64,000 nucleotides of DNA from Mycolicibacterium vinylchloridicum (lineage in GTDB: Bacteria > Actinomycetota > Actinomycetes > Mycobacteriales > Mycobacteriaceae). The translations under genes were made by a program, and so were the position numbers. The stretch is from assembly GCF_013404075.1 (NCBI RefSeq), contig NZ_JACBJQ010000019.1:1-64000 (forward strand), read 5' to 3'. Every line of letters begins with the position of its first letter. Within the stretch, counting starts at the first letter, position 1. Under the pieces are notes generated by a model. That model made no database searches. It was not told the origin of the DNA and saw only the letters and a program-made list of their open reading frames with translations. This document shows positions 44,043-51,731 of this stretch, piece by piece.

Positions 44043-45259
44043 GCGTCGACATCGTGATCGTCGGCGGCGGCCCGGCCGGGCTGACGGCGGCGGCTCACCT
44101 CGCCGGCCGTCACACCGTCGTCGTCCTGGAACGGGAGTCGGTCGCCGGCGGCATCCCCCGGCACAGCGACCACCTCGGTTACGGGATCCGCGACCTGCGG
44201 ACGGTGCTGAGCGGGCCGGACTATGCGCGGCGGCTGGTGGCGCGGGCGGTGACCGCGGGTGCCGACATTCGCACCGATGCCATGGTCACCGGCTGGGCGG
44301 GCGAGCGCGCGCTGGAGGTCACCTCGCCGAGCGGCCGGGAGGTCATCGAGGCGGCCGTGGTGGTTCTGGCCACCGGTGCCCGGGAACGGCCGCGGCCGGC
44401 CCGGCTCATCGCCGGGGACCGGCCGGCCGGGATCTACACCACCGGCCATCTGCAGAACCTGGTGCACCTGCACGGGCGAGGGGTCGGTCGGCGCGCCGTC
44501 GTTGTCGGTGCCGAACTCGTCAGCTATTCGGCAGTTCTCACACTCCGGCATGCCGGCTGTCGCACCGTGCTGATGACCACCGAGCACCGGCGCCCGGAGT
44601 CGTATGTCGCGTTCACCGCCGCCGCCCGGGCCGCACTCGGTGTTCGGGTGGCCACGCGTACCACGGTGACCAGGATCATCGGCGCACCCCAGCTGCGGGC
44701 GGTGGAGATCGAGAACATCGACACCGGGGCGCGGCGAATCGTCGACTGCGACACGCTCATCCTGACCGGCGACTGGATCCCCGACCACGAACTGGCCCGG
44801 ACGGGCGGCCTCGCCATGGATACCCGGGCCGGGATCCCTGTCGTCGATACGGCATTGCGTACCAACCGAACCGGCGTGTTCGCCATCGGCAACCTGGTGC
44901 ACCCGGTGGACACCGCCGATGTGGCCGCCCTCGATGGCCGCCACGTCGCCGATCGGATCCATGCCCACCTGGCGGGCCACCGCGGGCCGACGGGTGGTGT
45001 GCGGCTGGTGGCGCAGGCCCCGCTGCGCTGGATCAGCCCGGGCCTGCTGAGCGACGGTGCTCCTCCGCGTGGCCGGCTGCTGGCGTGGACCGACACGTCG
45101 TTACACAGCCCCGTCGTCACCGCGCACCAGGACGGGCGGTTGCTGGCCCGGCTTCGGCTGCCGTGGCCCGCCTCGCCGGGCCGGATGTTCCGAATCCCGG
45201 CCCGGATCGTGGCGAGTGCAGACCGCGACGGCGGACCGGTCTCGGTGGCGGTGCGCTGA
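44039..45259 (+). CDS. FAD/NAD(P)-binding oxidoreductase partner (GlpB/HcnB-like)
   Basis: A 406 aa protein. Two Rossmann motifs, IVIVGGGPAGLTAAAHLAG and RAVVVGAELVSYSAVL, and the AIGNLVHPVDTAD segment place it with pyridine nucleotide-disulfide-like flavoproteins that pair with DAO/BFD dehydrogenases. It lacks a redox-active CxxC. It likely forms the electron-transfer subunit of a complex with the preceding protein. The C-terminal 90 residues (LVAQAPLRWISPGLLSDG) are a less conserved beta domain. It overlaps the previous gene by ATGA. Confidence 0.8.
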   Translation: MSVDIVIVGGGPAGLTAAAHLAGRHTVVVLERESVAGGIPRHSDHLGYGIRDLRTVLSGPDYARRLVARAVTAGADIRTDAMVTGWAGERALEVTSPSGREVIEAAVVVLATGARERPRPARLIAGDRPAGIYTTGHLQNLVHLHGRGVGRRAVVVGAELVSYSAVLTLRHAGCRTVLMTTEHRRPESYVAFTAAARAALGVRVATRTTVTRIIGAPQLRAVEIENIDTGARRIVDCDTLILTGDWIPDHELARTGGLAMDTRAGIPVVDTALRTNRTGVFAIGNLVHPVDTADVAALDGRHVADRIHAHLAGHRGPTGGVRLVAQAPLRWISPGLLSDGAPPRGRLLAWTDTSLHSPVVTAHQDGRLLARLRLPWPASPGRMFRIPARIVASADRDGGPVSVAVR

Positions 45260-45303
45260 GCTGATCCCCGGGTCGCTCCGCTCTCCCCCGCCGCGAGAAT
45301 CGG

Positions 45304-45309
45304 CATGAT
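45304..45309 (+). promoter_or_regulatory. -10 hexamer of the HAD phosphatase gene
   Basis: CATGAT stands 6 bases before the GTG at 45316. Confidence 0.4.
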
Positions 45310-45315
45310 GGTGTG

Positions 45316-46137
45316 GTGACGGTGTCATCGAATCCACTCGCCCAGATCGCCGAAAGCCCACCCGGTGCGGCGGTCGGGGCGTTCTTCGACCTCGACGGCA
45401 CCCTGGTGGCCGGATTCACCGCGACCGCGCACGCCAGCGACCGGGTCCGCCGCGGGCAGGCCAGGATCGGCGAGGTCATGGGCGTGATCGAAGCCTCGGT
45501 GCGCTACAAACTGGGCCGCATGCAGTTCGAGCGGCTGCTGGTGCGGGCCGCGGGGTATCTGCGGGGCGAGTCGCTGGTCGAGCTGGACGAGATCGGTGAG
45601 CGGCTCTACACCGAACAGGTCGAGGCCCGGGTGTATCCGCTGATGCGTGAGGTCGTCGACGCCCACCGGGCTCGTGGCCACACCGTCGTGCTCAGCTCGT
45701 CAGCGCTGACCATCCATGCCGAGCCGGTGGCCCGTGCGCTGGGCATCGACCACGTGGTCTGCAACACCTTCGAACTCGACGACGACGGTCGGTTGACCGG
45801 GACCATCAACAAGCCGATCGTGTGGGGGCGGCAGAAAGCCGCCGCGGTGCAACGGTTTTGCGACGCCAACGAGGTCGACCTGGCACGCAGCTACTTCTAT
45901 GCCGACGGTGACGAGGATGGTGCGCTGATGGCCCTGGTCGGCCATCCCCGCCCGGTCAATCCCCGGCCCGGCCTGGCGGCGAAGGCCGCCGCCAACGACT
46001 GGCCGGTGCTGCGTCTGGCGATTCCCGGCCGGCGCAGCGGTGCCGCCCACGTGATGGGCCACTTCCCCGCACTCGGGCGGGCCGCCCTGGGGGCAGCGTT
46101 CGCGCAGCTGGCGCTGCGGGTGCGCCGACGAGACTAG
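45316..46137 (+). CDS. HAD-IB family phosphatase (SerB-like)
   Basis: A 273 aa haloacid-dehalogenase-type phosphatase. Motif I is FFDLDGTLVAG (nucleophile Asp), motif II VVLSSSALTIH, motif III Lys near TINKPIVWGRQKAA, motif IV YADGDEDGALM. The family includes phosphoserine phosphatases and membrane-lipid phosphatases; the C-terminal 60 residues (LAIPGRRSGAAHVMGHFP) are a mycobacterial extension. GTG at 45316 follows a -10-like CATGAT. Its stop overlaps the convergent SDR stop. Confidence 0.85.
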   Translation: MTVSSNPLAQIAESPPGAAVGAFFDLDGTLVAGFTATAHASDRVRRGQARIGEVMGVIEASVRYKLGRMQFERLLVRAAGYLRGESLVELDEIGERLYTEQVEARVYPLMREVVDAHRARGHTVVLSSSALTIHAEPVARALGIDHVVCNTFELDDDGRLTGTINKPIVWGRQKAAAVQRFCDANEVDLARSYFYADGDEDGALMALVGHPRPVNPRPGLAAKAAANDWPVLRLAIPGRRSGAAHVMGHFPALGRAALGAAFAQLALRVRRRD

Positions 46138-46877
46138 GGCATCGCGCGGTGCGGGACGTCGGTGATCAGGCCGCCGTCGACGACGTACTCCGAACCCGTG
46201 GAGAACGACGACTCGTCACTGGCCAGGAACACGATGAACGTGGCGACTTCCTCCGGCTTACCGGGGCGGCCCAGCGGGGCGCTGACCATGTCCTCGGGCA
46301 GGTGCTTGGTCATCGGAGTGCGGATGAAGCCGGGGTGCACGGAGTTGACCCGGATGTTGTCCGATGCCAGCTCGAGGGCCGCCGACTTCGTCAGGCCGCG
46401 AAGGCCCCACTTGGATGCGACGTAGCTGTGCACCCAGGATGCGCCGCGCATGCCCTCGATGGACGACACGTTGATGATCGAGCCACCGCCTGCGGCCTTC
46501 ATCGGCTCCAGAACCGCCTTGATGCCCAGTAGCGCGCCGGTCAGGTTGACGTCGAGGACCTTCTTCCACCGCTCGACGTCGAGTGATTTCAGTGGCGCGA
46601 CCTGGACGATGCCCGCGTTGTTCACCAGCACGTTGACCTTGCCGAACTCGGTGATCGCGGTCTCGACGGCGGCCTGCCACTGATCGGCGTCGCTCACGTC
46701 GAGGTGCACGTAGCGGGCAGCGTCGCCGAGCTCGTCGGCCAGCTCCTTGCCCTTGTCGTCGAGGATGTCCCCGATCAAGACCTTGGCGCCCTCGGCGACG
46801 AGCATCCGCGCGTCAGCGGCACCCATCCCCTGTGCGCCGCCGGTGATGATGGCCACTTTGTCGTCTACGCGTCCCAT
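46134..46877 (-). CDS. hydroxysteroid dehydrogenase-like SDR (FabG3 type)
   Basis: A 247 aa classical SDR. VAIITGGAQGMGAADARMLV binds NAD(P), NAG is in VLVNNAGIVQV, catalytic Ser in INVSSIEGMRG and Tyr-Lys in YVASKWG. The closest type by motif is the 3-alpha/20-beta-hydroxysteroid dehydrogenase group known in mycobacteria. A KstR-type operator (46913-46926) lies 36 bases before its start, suggesting a role in sterol side chain or ring reduction. It is divergent from the DapB-like gene, which shares the operator. Confidence 0.85.
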   Translation of the reverse strand: MGRVDDKVAIITGGAQGMGAADARMLVAEGAKVLIGDILDDKGKELADELGDAARYVHLDVSDADQWQAAVETAITEFGKVNVLVNNAGIVQVAPLKSLDVERWKKVLDVNLTGALLGIKAVLEPMKAAGGGSIINVSSIEGMRGASWVHSYVASKWGLRGLTKSAALELASDNIRVNSVHPGFIRTPMTKHLPEDMVSAPLGRPGKPEEVATFIVFLASDESSFSTGSEYVVDGGLITDVPHRAMP

Positions 46878-46912
46878 GAGGCGTCAGGCTACCGGTCGCG
46901 CCTGCTCCGAGG

Positions 46913-46926
46913 TAGAACCTGTTCCA
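46913..46926 (+). promoter_or_regulatory. KstR-type operator
   Basis: TAGAACCTGTTCCA fits the published KstR consensus TnnAACnnGTTnnA. It lies between divergent genes starting at 46877 and 46985 and could regulate both. Confidence 0.75.
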
Positions 46927-46984
46927 GTTTTGCGTGCCAGTGCGCATACTGAACGCACCGCACACCCCAGCATGAGGAGAAGTT

Positions 46985-48061
46985 ATGGCCATCCGCGTTG
47001 CCCACATCGGCACCGGAAACGTCGGACGGATAGCCCTATCCGAGCTGATCGAGAACCCCGGGTTCGAGCTGACCGGGCTGTGCGTGTCGGCCGACGAGAA
47101 GGTGGGTAAGGACGCGGGTGAGTTGGCCGGCCTGGACGTCAAGACCGGGATCCTGGCCACCAAAGACCTCGACGCGGTGCTGGCCACCGAGCCCGAGTGC
47201 GCCGTCTACTGCGCGATGGGCGACACCCGCATGCCGCAGGCCATGGAGGACGTCCGCAAGATTCTGGCCGCCGGCATCAATGTTGTCGGCTCGGCTCCGG
47301 TGGTGTTGCAGTTTCCGTGGGGGTCGATGCCCGACAAGTACATCGAACCACTGGAAGAGGCTGGCCGCCTTGGTAATTCGAGCATCTTCATCAACGGAGT
47401 CGACCCCGGCTTCGTCACTGACCTCGTCCCGCTGGCGATCGCCAGCACGTGTCAGAGCATCGAGGCTGTGCGCTGCATGGAGATCGCCGACTACGCCACC
47501 TACGACGGCGCCACCGTGATGTTCGACGTCATGGGATTCGGCAAGCCTCTCGACGAGGTGCCGATGTTGTTCCTGCCCGGCGTACTCGGCATCGCCTGGG
47601 GCTGCGGCATCCGCCAGCTGGCCGCGGGGCTGAACATCGACCTGGACTCGATCACCGAGAGCTACGAACGTGAGCCTGCCCCAGAGGCTTTCGACGTCGC
47701 CGCCGGTCACATCCCCAAAGGCGGGGTGGCTGCGGTGCGGTTCGAGATCAAGGGCATGGTCGGCGACCACGCCGCGATCGTCGTCGAGCACGTCACTCGC
47801 CTGCGTGAGGACCTACGCCCGGATTGGGCGCAGCCGGCCCAGCCCGGTGGCTCCTACCGGGTGGAGATCACCGGCGAGCCGTCCTATGTCGTCGACATCT
47901 GCCCGACGAGCCGCAAGGGCGACCACAACTACGCCGCCATCGCCGCGGGCGCCGGCCGGATCGTCAACGCCATCCCCGCGGTGATCGCCGCCCCGCCGGG
48001 CATCCGCACGACGCTGAATCTGCCGCTGGTGTCCGAAGTGGAGTTGTTCGCCAAGCCCTGA
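46985..48061 (+). CDS. dihydrodipicolinate-reductase-like NAD(P)-binding protein
   Basis: A 358 aa protein. An N-terminal Rossmann motif (VAHIGTGNVGRIALSELIEN) and a dimerisation domain resembling DapB/diaminopimelate dehydrogenases are seen. It is the mycobacterial DapB-N type family, whose members act on substrates other than lysine precursors. GAGGAG lies 6 bases before the ATG. The KstR-type site at 46913 in the shared upstream region suggests a role in sterol catabolism. The substrate is unknown. Confidence 0.85.
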   Translation: MAIRVAHIGTGNVGRIALSELIENPGFELTGLCVSADEKVGKDAGELAGLDVKTGILATKDLDAVLATEPECAVYCAMGDTRMPQAMEDVRKILAAGINVVGSAPVVLQFPWGSMPDKYIEPLEEAGRLGNSSIFINGVDPGFVTDLVPLAIASTCQSIEAVRCMEIADYATYDGATVMFDVMGFGKPLDEVPMLFLPGVLGIAWGCGIRQLAAGLNIDLDSITESYEREPAPEAFDVAAGHIPKGGVAAVRFEIKGMVGDHAAIVVEHVTRLREDLRPDWAQPAQPGGSYRVEITGEPSYVVDICPTSRKGDHNYAAIAAGAGRIVNAIPAVIAAPPGIRTTLNLPLVSEVELFAKP

Positions 48062-48139
48062 GGCGCGCGTTTGGCCGCCGCGACGCCCGGGTAGATACCC
48101 AGCACTGATTATCGACGGGTGCGTAAGGGAGGCATGGAC

Positions 48140-48481
48140 ATGGCGGCGAAGCGCGTGATCCTTCTGCTGGGTGCGGTGCTGCTGGTGGCCGGGGTCATCT
48201 CGCTGTTGGTCCCGGTGTCCACATCCGACGGCAACGGCGGCAGCATCGGCTGCGGCAATGCCATCTCGGCGGACCTGTCGTCGGCGCGCCAAGCCAACGA
48301 CAAGGGCATCGTCGCCAACGTGCCGATTCTCAACGAGATCGTTCCGCACACCGACTTCGTGGCGCAGTGCCAGTCCGCGGTATCGCAGCGACGAGCCTGG
48401 TCCATCCCGCTGACCGTGATCGGTGTGCTGGTGGCCGCCGGCTCACTTGTCGTCGGCGGACGCGTCGGTACCAAGGCTTAG
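48140..48481 (+). CDS. small two-helix membrane protein
   Basis: A 113 aa protein with helices at about residues 5-23 (VILLLGAVLLVAGVISLLVP) and 87-107 (SIPLTVIGVLVAAGSLVVGG). The loop between (two Cys, GCGNAI and AQCQSA) is probably outside and disulfide bonded. AGGGAGG 7 bases before the ATG at 48140 decides this start over 48134 and 48119. The stop overlaps the convergent secreted-protein gene by 4 bases. Its function is unknown. Confidence 0.7.
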   Translation: MAAKRVILLLGAVLLVAGVISLLVPVSTSDGNGGSIGCGNAISADLSSARQANDKGIVANVPILNEIVPHTDFVAQCQSAVSQRRAWSIPLTVIGVLVAAGSLVVGGRVGTKA

Positions 48482-48756
48482 GGGCGATAGCCCGGGACGA
48501 TGAGAGTGCCCGGGTAATTCACGTAATACGACAGGCAGATCGGGTTGTGGCGGCACGCGATCAGCGCCCCGGCATCGGGGGCCGCGCCGATCACCTGAGT
48601 CTTGCGCGGCGGCAGGCCGCAGTTCACCACGTACGGATTGAGCGGAACGACCCCGTTGGTGCAAGCGGGTGCGGCAGCGGCCGGCGGAGTGCTGGCCGGG
48701 GCGAGCGTCAGCGACACAGCGGCTACGCCGACCAACGCCAGCTTCGTGAAAATCAT
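48478..48756 (-). CDS. small secreted protein with cysteine pairs
   Basis: A 92 aa exported protein. A signal peptide of residues 1-28 (ending PPAAAAP) is followed by about 60 residues with four Cys (ACTNG, VNCGLPP, ACRHNPIC). GGGGGTG before the ATG at 48756 serves as ribosome site. No family is recognised. The Cys pattern suggests two disulfides in the exported form. Confidence 0.75.
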   Translation of the reverse strand: MIFTKLALVGVAAVSLTLAPASTPPAAAAPACTNGVVPLNPYVVNCGLPPRKTQVIGAAPDAGALIACRHNPICLSYYVNYPGTLIVPGYRP

Positions 48757-48826
48757 GGCGCACCCCCGCTAAAAGCAGACAATCAAACGCTACTCCTTTC
48801 TGCGCGAGTTCAAGGGCGGAGCCGCG

Positions 48827-49297
48827 ATGGGTGTGCTGACTTCTCTACTGACCGCATGCAGCGGTTTTCTGCTCGCGGTGCTGTGGATGGATCTGATCTT
48901 CGACAGCCAGCTCCGCTCGCACGACCGTCGCGTCGAGCAACTTCCCGACGCTGCCCTGGCCTCGATCGCCGGCTACTACCACCGGGCAACGACGACATCG
49001 CAGCCGATGGGTGGCCTCATCGCCGTCGTGATGGTCGTCCTGCTCGCTGCGCTGGCCGCCGAGGCGGTGGTCGGGGCCGGCCCGGGCTGGCTGCTCGGGA
49101 TCTCGGCGGTGCTGGCCGGCGGGCCGATCGTGCTCGCGCTGGCGCGCACCGTGCCCAACGCGGTCCGGTTGGGCCGGCGCACCGACACCGCCGCCGAGCA
49201 GACCCGGCTGGCCCGGGCGATCTATCGCGACCACACCGTGTGCGGGCTGAGCATGCTGGTCTTTCTGGTGCTCTGGCTCGGCTGGCTGGGCCGATAG
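48827..49297 (+). CDS. four-helix membrane protein
   Basis: A 156 aa protein with about four membrane helices (residues 3-24, 62-82, 88-106, 138-154) and a short cytosolic loop (NAVRLGRRTDTAAEQTRLAR). GGAGC is upstream of the ATG at 48827. Similar small membrane proteins are frequent in mycobacteria; none has a firm function. It precedes the KstR-controlled nitronate monooxygenase gene but has its own spacing (109 bases). Confidence 0.7.
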   Translation: MGVLTSLLTACSGFLLAVLWMDLIFDSQLRSHDRRVEQLPDAALASIAGYYHRATTTSQPMGGLIAVVMVVLLAALAAEAVVGAGPGWLLGISAVLAGGPIVLALARTVPNAVRLGRRTDTAAEQTRLARAIYRDHTVCGLSMLVFLVLWLGWLGR

Positions 49298-49357
49298 CCA
49301 TTCGTCAGCCCGCCGATGGTGGATACCTGCAAATGGCGCACCACCGACGTACTAAAC

Positions 49358-49371
49358 TAGAACACGTTCCA
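49358..49371 (+). promoter_or_regulatory. KstR-type operator
   Basis: TAGAACACGTTCCA matches the KstR consensus TnnAACnnGTTnnA, 35 bases before the nitronate monooxygenase ATG. Confidence 0.78.
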
Positions 49372-49406
49372 GTCTGGTTACGCCCCCGCTTGAAGGAGCC
49401 GGTTCC

Positions 49407-50534
49407 ATGCACACTGCCCTCTGCGATGAGCTCGGTATCGAGTTCCCCATCTTCGCGTTCACCCATTGTCGTGACGTCGTCGTCGCCGTCAGCAAGGCCG
49501 GCGGCTTCGGTGTTCTCGGTGCGGTCGGCTTCTCCCCCGAACAACTCGAGATCGAGCTGAAGTGGATCGACGAGAACATCGGCGACCACACCTACGGCGT
49601 CGACATCGTCATCCCCAACAAGTACGAGGGCATGGATTCGACGGACCTGTCGCCCGAGGTACTGAAGAAGACGCTGAACGACCTTGTCCCGCAAGAACAC
49701 ATCGACTTCGCCAAGAAGGTCCTCGCCGACCACGGTGTGCCCGTGGAGCACAGCGACGACGATGCCCTGCAGCTGCTGGGCTGGACCGAGGCGACCGCCA
49801 CCCCGCAGGTCGAGGTCGCGCTCCAGCACCCGAAGTGCACCCTGATCGCCAACGCGCTGGGCACCCCGCCCGCGGAGATGATCAAGCACATCCACGACGA
49901 GGGCCGCAAGGTCGCCGCGCTGTGCGGGTCGCCGTCACAGGCGAAGAAGCACGCCGAAGCCGGCGTGGACATCATCATCGCCCAGGGCGGCGAGGCAGGC
50001 GGGCACTGCGGCGAGATCGGCTCGATCGTGCTGTGGCCGCAGGTCGTCAAGGCGGTGGCACCGGTGCCGGTGCTGGCCGCCGGGGGTATCGGCAGCGGCC
50101 AGCAGATCGCCGCGGCCCTCGCACTGGGTGCGCAGGGAGCCTGGACCGGCTCGCAGTGGGTCATGGTCGAGGAGTCCGAGCACACCGAGGTCCAGCACGC
50201 CGCCTACGCACGGGCCGAGAGCCGGGACACCGTGCGCAGCCGCTCGTTCACCGGTAAGCCCGCACGCATGCTGCGCAACGAGTGGACCGAGGCCTGGGAG
50301 AAGGAGGGCAACCCCAAGCCACTCGGAATGCCGTTGCAGTACATGGTTTCCGGCATGGCCGTGGCCGCCACGCACAAGTACCCCAACGAGAGCGTCGATG
50401 TGGCATTCAACCCGATCGGCCAGGTCGTCGGTCAGTTCACCAAGGTCGAGAAGACCGCAACGGTGATTCAGCGCTGGGTGCAGGAGTACCTGGAGGCCAC
50501 CGGCCGGCTCGAGGAGCTCAACGCGTCGGTCTAG
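49407..50534 (+). CDS. nitronate monooxygenase family flavoprotein
   Basis: A 375 aa TIM-barrel FMN enzyme. The phosphate-binding loop is IIAQGGEAGGHCGEIG and the second barrel loop VLAAGGIGSGQQIAAALALG. The N-terminus (LCDELGIEFPIFAFTHC) is typical of the mycobacterial subgroup linked to KstR control. By family it oxidises nitronates or reduces enoyl substrates; a role in sterol degradation is inferred from the operator at 49358. A strong bidirectional hairpin terminator lies downstream. Confidence 0.85.
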   Translation: MHTALCDELGIEFPIFAFTHCRDVVVAVSKAGGFGVLGAVGFSPEQLEIELKWIDENIGDHTYGVDIVIPNKYEGMDSTDLSPEVLKKTLNDLVPQEHIDFAKKVLADHGVPVEHSDDDALQLLGWTEATATPQVEVALQHPKCTLIANALGTPPAEMIKHIHDEGRKVAALCGSPSQAKKHAEAGVDIIIAQGGEAGGHCGEIGSIVLWPQVVKAVAPVPVLAAGGIGSGQQIAAALALGAQGAWTGSQWVMVEESEHTEVQHAAYARAESRDTVRSRSFTGKPARMLRNEWTEAWEKEGNPKPLGMPLQYMVSGMAVAATHKYPNESVDVAFNPIGQVVGQFTKVEKTATVIQRWVQEYLEATGRLEELNASV

Positions 50535-50547
50535 AGCGGATGTGATT

Positions 50548-50577
50548 GTGCCGCCAGGGTTTTCACCCTGGCGGCAC
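50548..50577 (+). terminator. bidirectional hairpin terminator
   Basis: GTGCCGCCAGGGT and ACCCTGGCGGCAC form a perfect 13-bp stem with a TTTC loop, between the ends of two convergent genes (50534 and 50587). There is no long U tract but TGTCATTTCT follows. It is the best terminator in the window. Confidence 0.8.
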
Positions 50578-50586
50578 TGTCATTTC

Positions 50587-51030
50587 TCAGCTGGCCGGGT
50601 AGAAGTCGTTGCCGTTGCCCCAGTCGCCGGAATGCATGGATCCCGGCTGCCAGCCCCGCGCGCCCAGGCACAGCATGGGCAGGCCATCGGGCGACTGCGC
50701 CGCGGCCTGCGACCCCGGGCACGGCGAGCCGACGGCTTGCACACCGTAGATCTTGGGCGAGAGCACCCAGAAGCCGACGCCCTCGGGCGGGCGGTCCATC
50801 CCGATCGGGGACTGCCCGGGAATCCAGCGGCATGCCAACGGCTCGCCACCGGGGCCGCGGCCGAACACGAACCGGTCCCAGCGATAGCACGGTGCGCTCA
50901 GGTAGGCCTCGTAGCTCATGCCCGGCGGATCGCCAGGGAACGGCCCGTGGGGCTCGTCGGCGGCGGCAATCGGCGCCACTGCCAGCGCGGTGCCTGCGAC
51001 GGCTGCTGCGATGACGAATTCGCGGAGCAT
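50587..51030 (-). CDS. secreted protein, uncharacterised
   Basis: A 147 aa exported protein. The signal peptide covers about residues 1-24 (ending PIAAADE), and the mature part contains four cysteines (SAPCYRWD, LACRW, SPCPGS, MLCLGA) and Gly/Pro/Trp-rich loops (QSPDGLPMLCLGARGWQPGS). AGGGTGG before the ATG at 51030. No domain is recognised; orthologous-looking exported proteins are frequent in mycobacteria. It converges with the nitronate monooxygenase across the hairpin. Confidence 0.75.
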   Translation of the reverse strand: MLREFVIAAAVAGTALAVAPIAAADEPHGPFPGDPPGMSYEAYLSAPCYRWDRFVFGRGPGGEPLACRWIPGQSPIGMDRPPEGVGFWVLSPKIYGVQAVGSPCPGSQAAAQSPDGLPMLCLGARGWQPGSMHSGDWGNGNDFYPAS

Positions 51031-51261
51031 CTATCCACCCTCTAGTTCTCTACCGCCGGGTCCTGTGCCCCCGCCGGCCCTGGGCTGAGCCTAACGGCTG
51101 TGGCAGGTGTGCTTGAGGTGAAACCGCAAAGGCGCGCGAGTAAACGCCGATTGTGACGGCTCCGCAAGATTTGCCGTCTTCGACTGCTCGGTCCGCACCG
51201 AAGCTTGCTAAGCTGCGGCGATTGCGTCGTCGGGGGTGAAGAGGACGACGGGAGAATTTCC

Positions 51262-51411
51262 GTGGCAAAGGCATGTGTTGCCTTTTGTGCTGCCGAGACG
51301 ATGATGATGACAACGACTCGCGGGCTCGGGCATACAGTTGTGCTGACCGTATCGCCGGTCGCCGCCACCGTACTGGGAACCACCGTCGAGAAGCTCGAGG
51401 AGTTGCGCTGA
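51262..51411 (+). CDS. possible leader mini-protein coupled to the STAS gene
   Basis: A 49 aa reading frame from GTG at 51262, with GGGAGA 6 bases before it. It ends with TGA overlapping the next ATG (TGATG at 51409-51413), which favours translational coupling. The N-terminal half is hydrophobic, Cys/Met/Thr rich (ACVAFCAAETMMMTTTRG) and the rest has a short helix ending VEKLEELR. It resembles no known protein. It may be a real small protein or a translated leader. Confidence 0.4.
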   Translation: MAKACVAFCAAETMMMTTTRGLGHTVVLTVSPVAATVLGTTVEKLEELR

Positions 51412-51722
51412 TGGCAGAGGCCCAGTTCCGGGTCACGGTGGTCGCAGATCCGGCCTCGCCGCACGTGATCGCCTCCGGTGAGATCGATCTGGCCAATGTC
51501 GGCGAATTCCAGGACGTGATGGCCAAGGCGGCGGCGGACTCCGCCATGTTGACCGTCGACCTCGTCGCCGTCAGCTACTGCGACAGCGCCGCAGTGCGTG
51601 CCCTGTTCGCCCTGGCGGCCACGACCGCGCTCACGATGATCGTGGCCGCGGAGGGCCCGATCAGGACCTTGCTGGCGATCTCCGGCCTGGACCGCGTGGC
51701 AACCGTCGTCGCCAAGGAGTGA
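51411..51722 (+). CDS. STAS-domain anti-sigma factor antagonist
   Basis: A 103 aa single STAS domain. The strand-loop LVAVSYCDSAAVRALFAL holds the Ser usually phosphorylated in SpoIIAA-like proteins (SAAV). ATG at 51411 has GAGGAG 9 bases upstream and overlaps the stop of the small frame before it. Nine bases later an ANTAR-domain gene begins, so the products probably share a stress-signalling pathway. Confidence 0.82.
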   Translation: MAEAQFRVTVVADPASPHVIASGEIDLANVGEFQDVMAKAAADSAMLTVDLVAVSYCDSAAVRALFALAATTALTMIVAAEGPIRTLLAISGLDRVATVVAKE

Positions 51723-51731
51723 GCCAGCACC

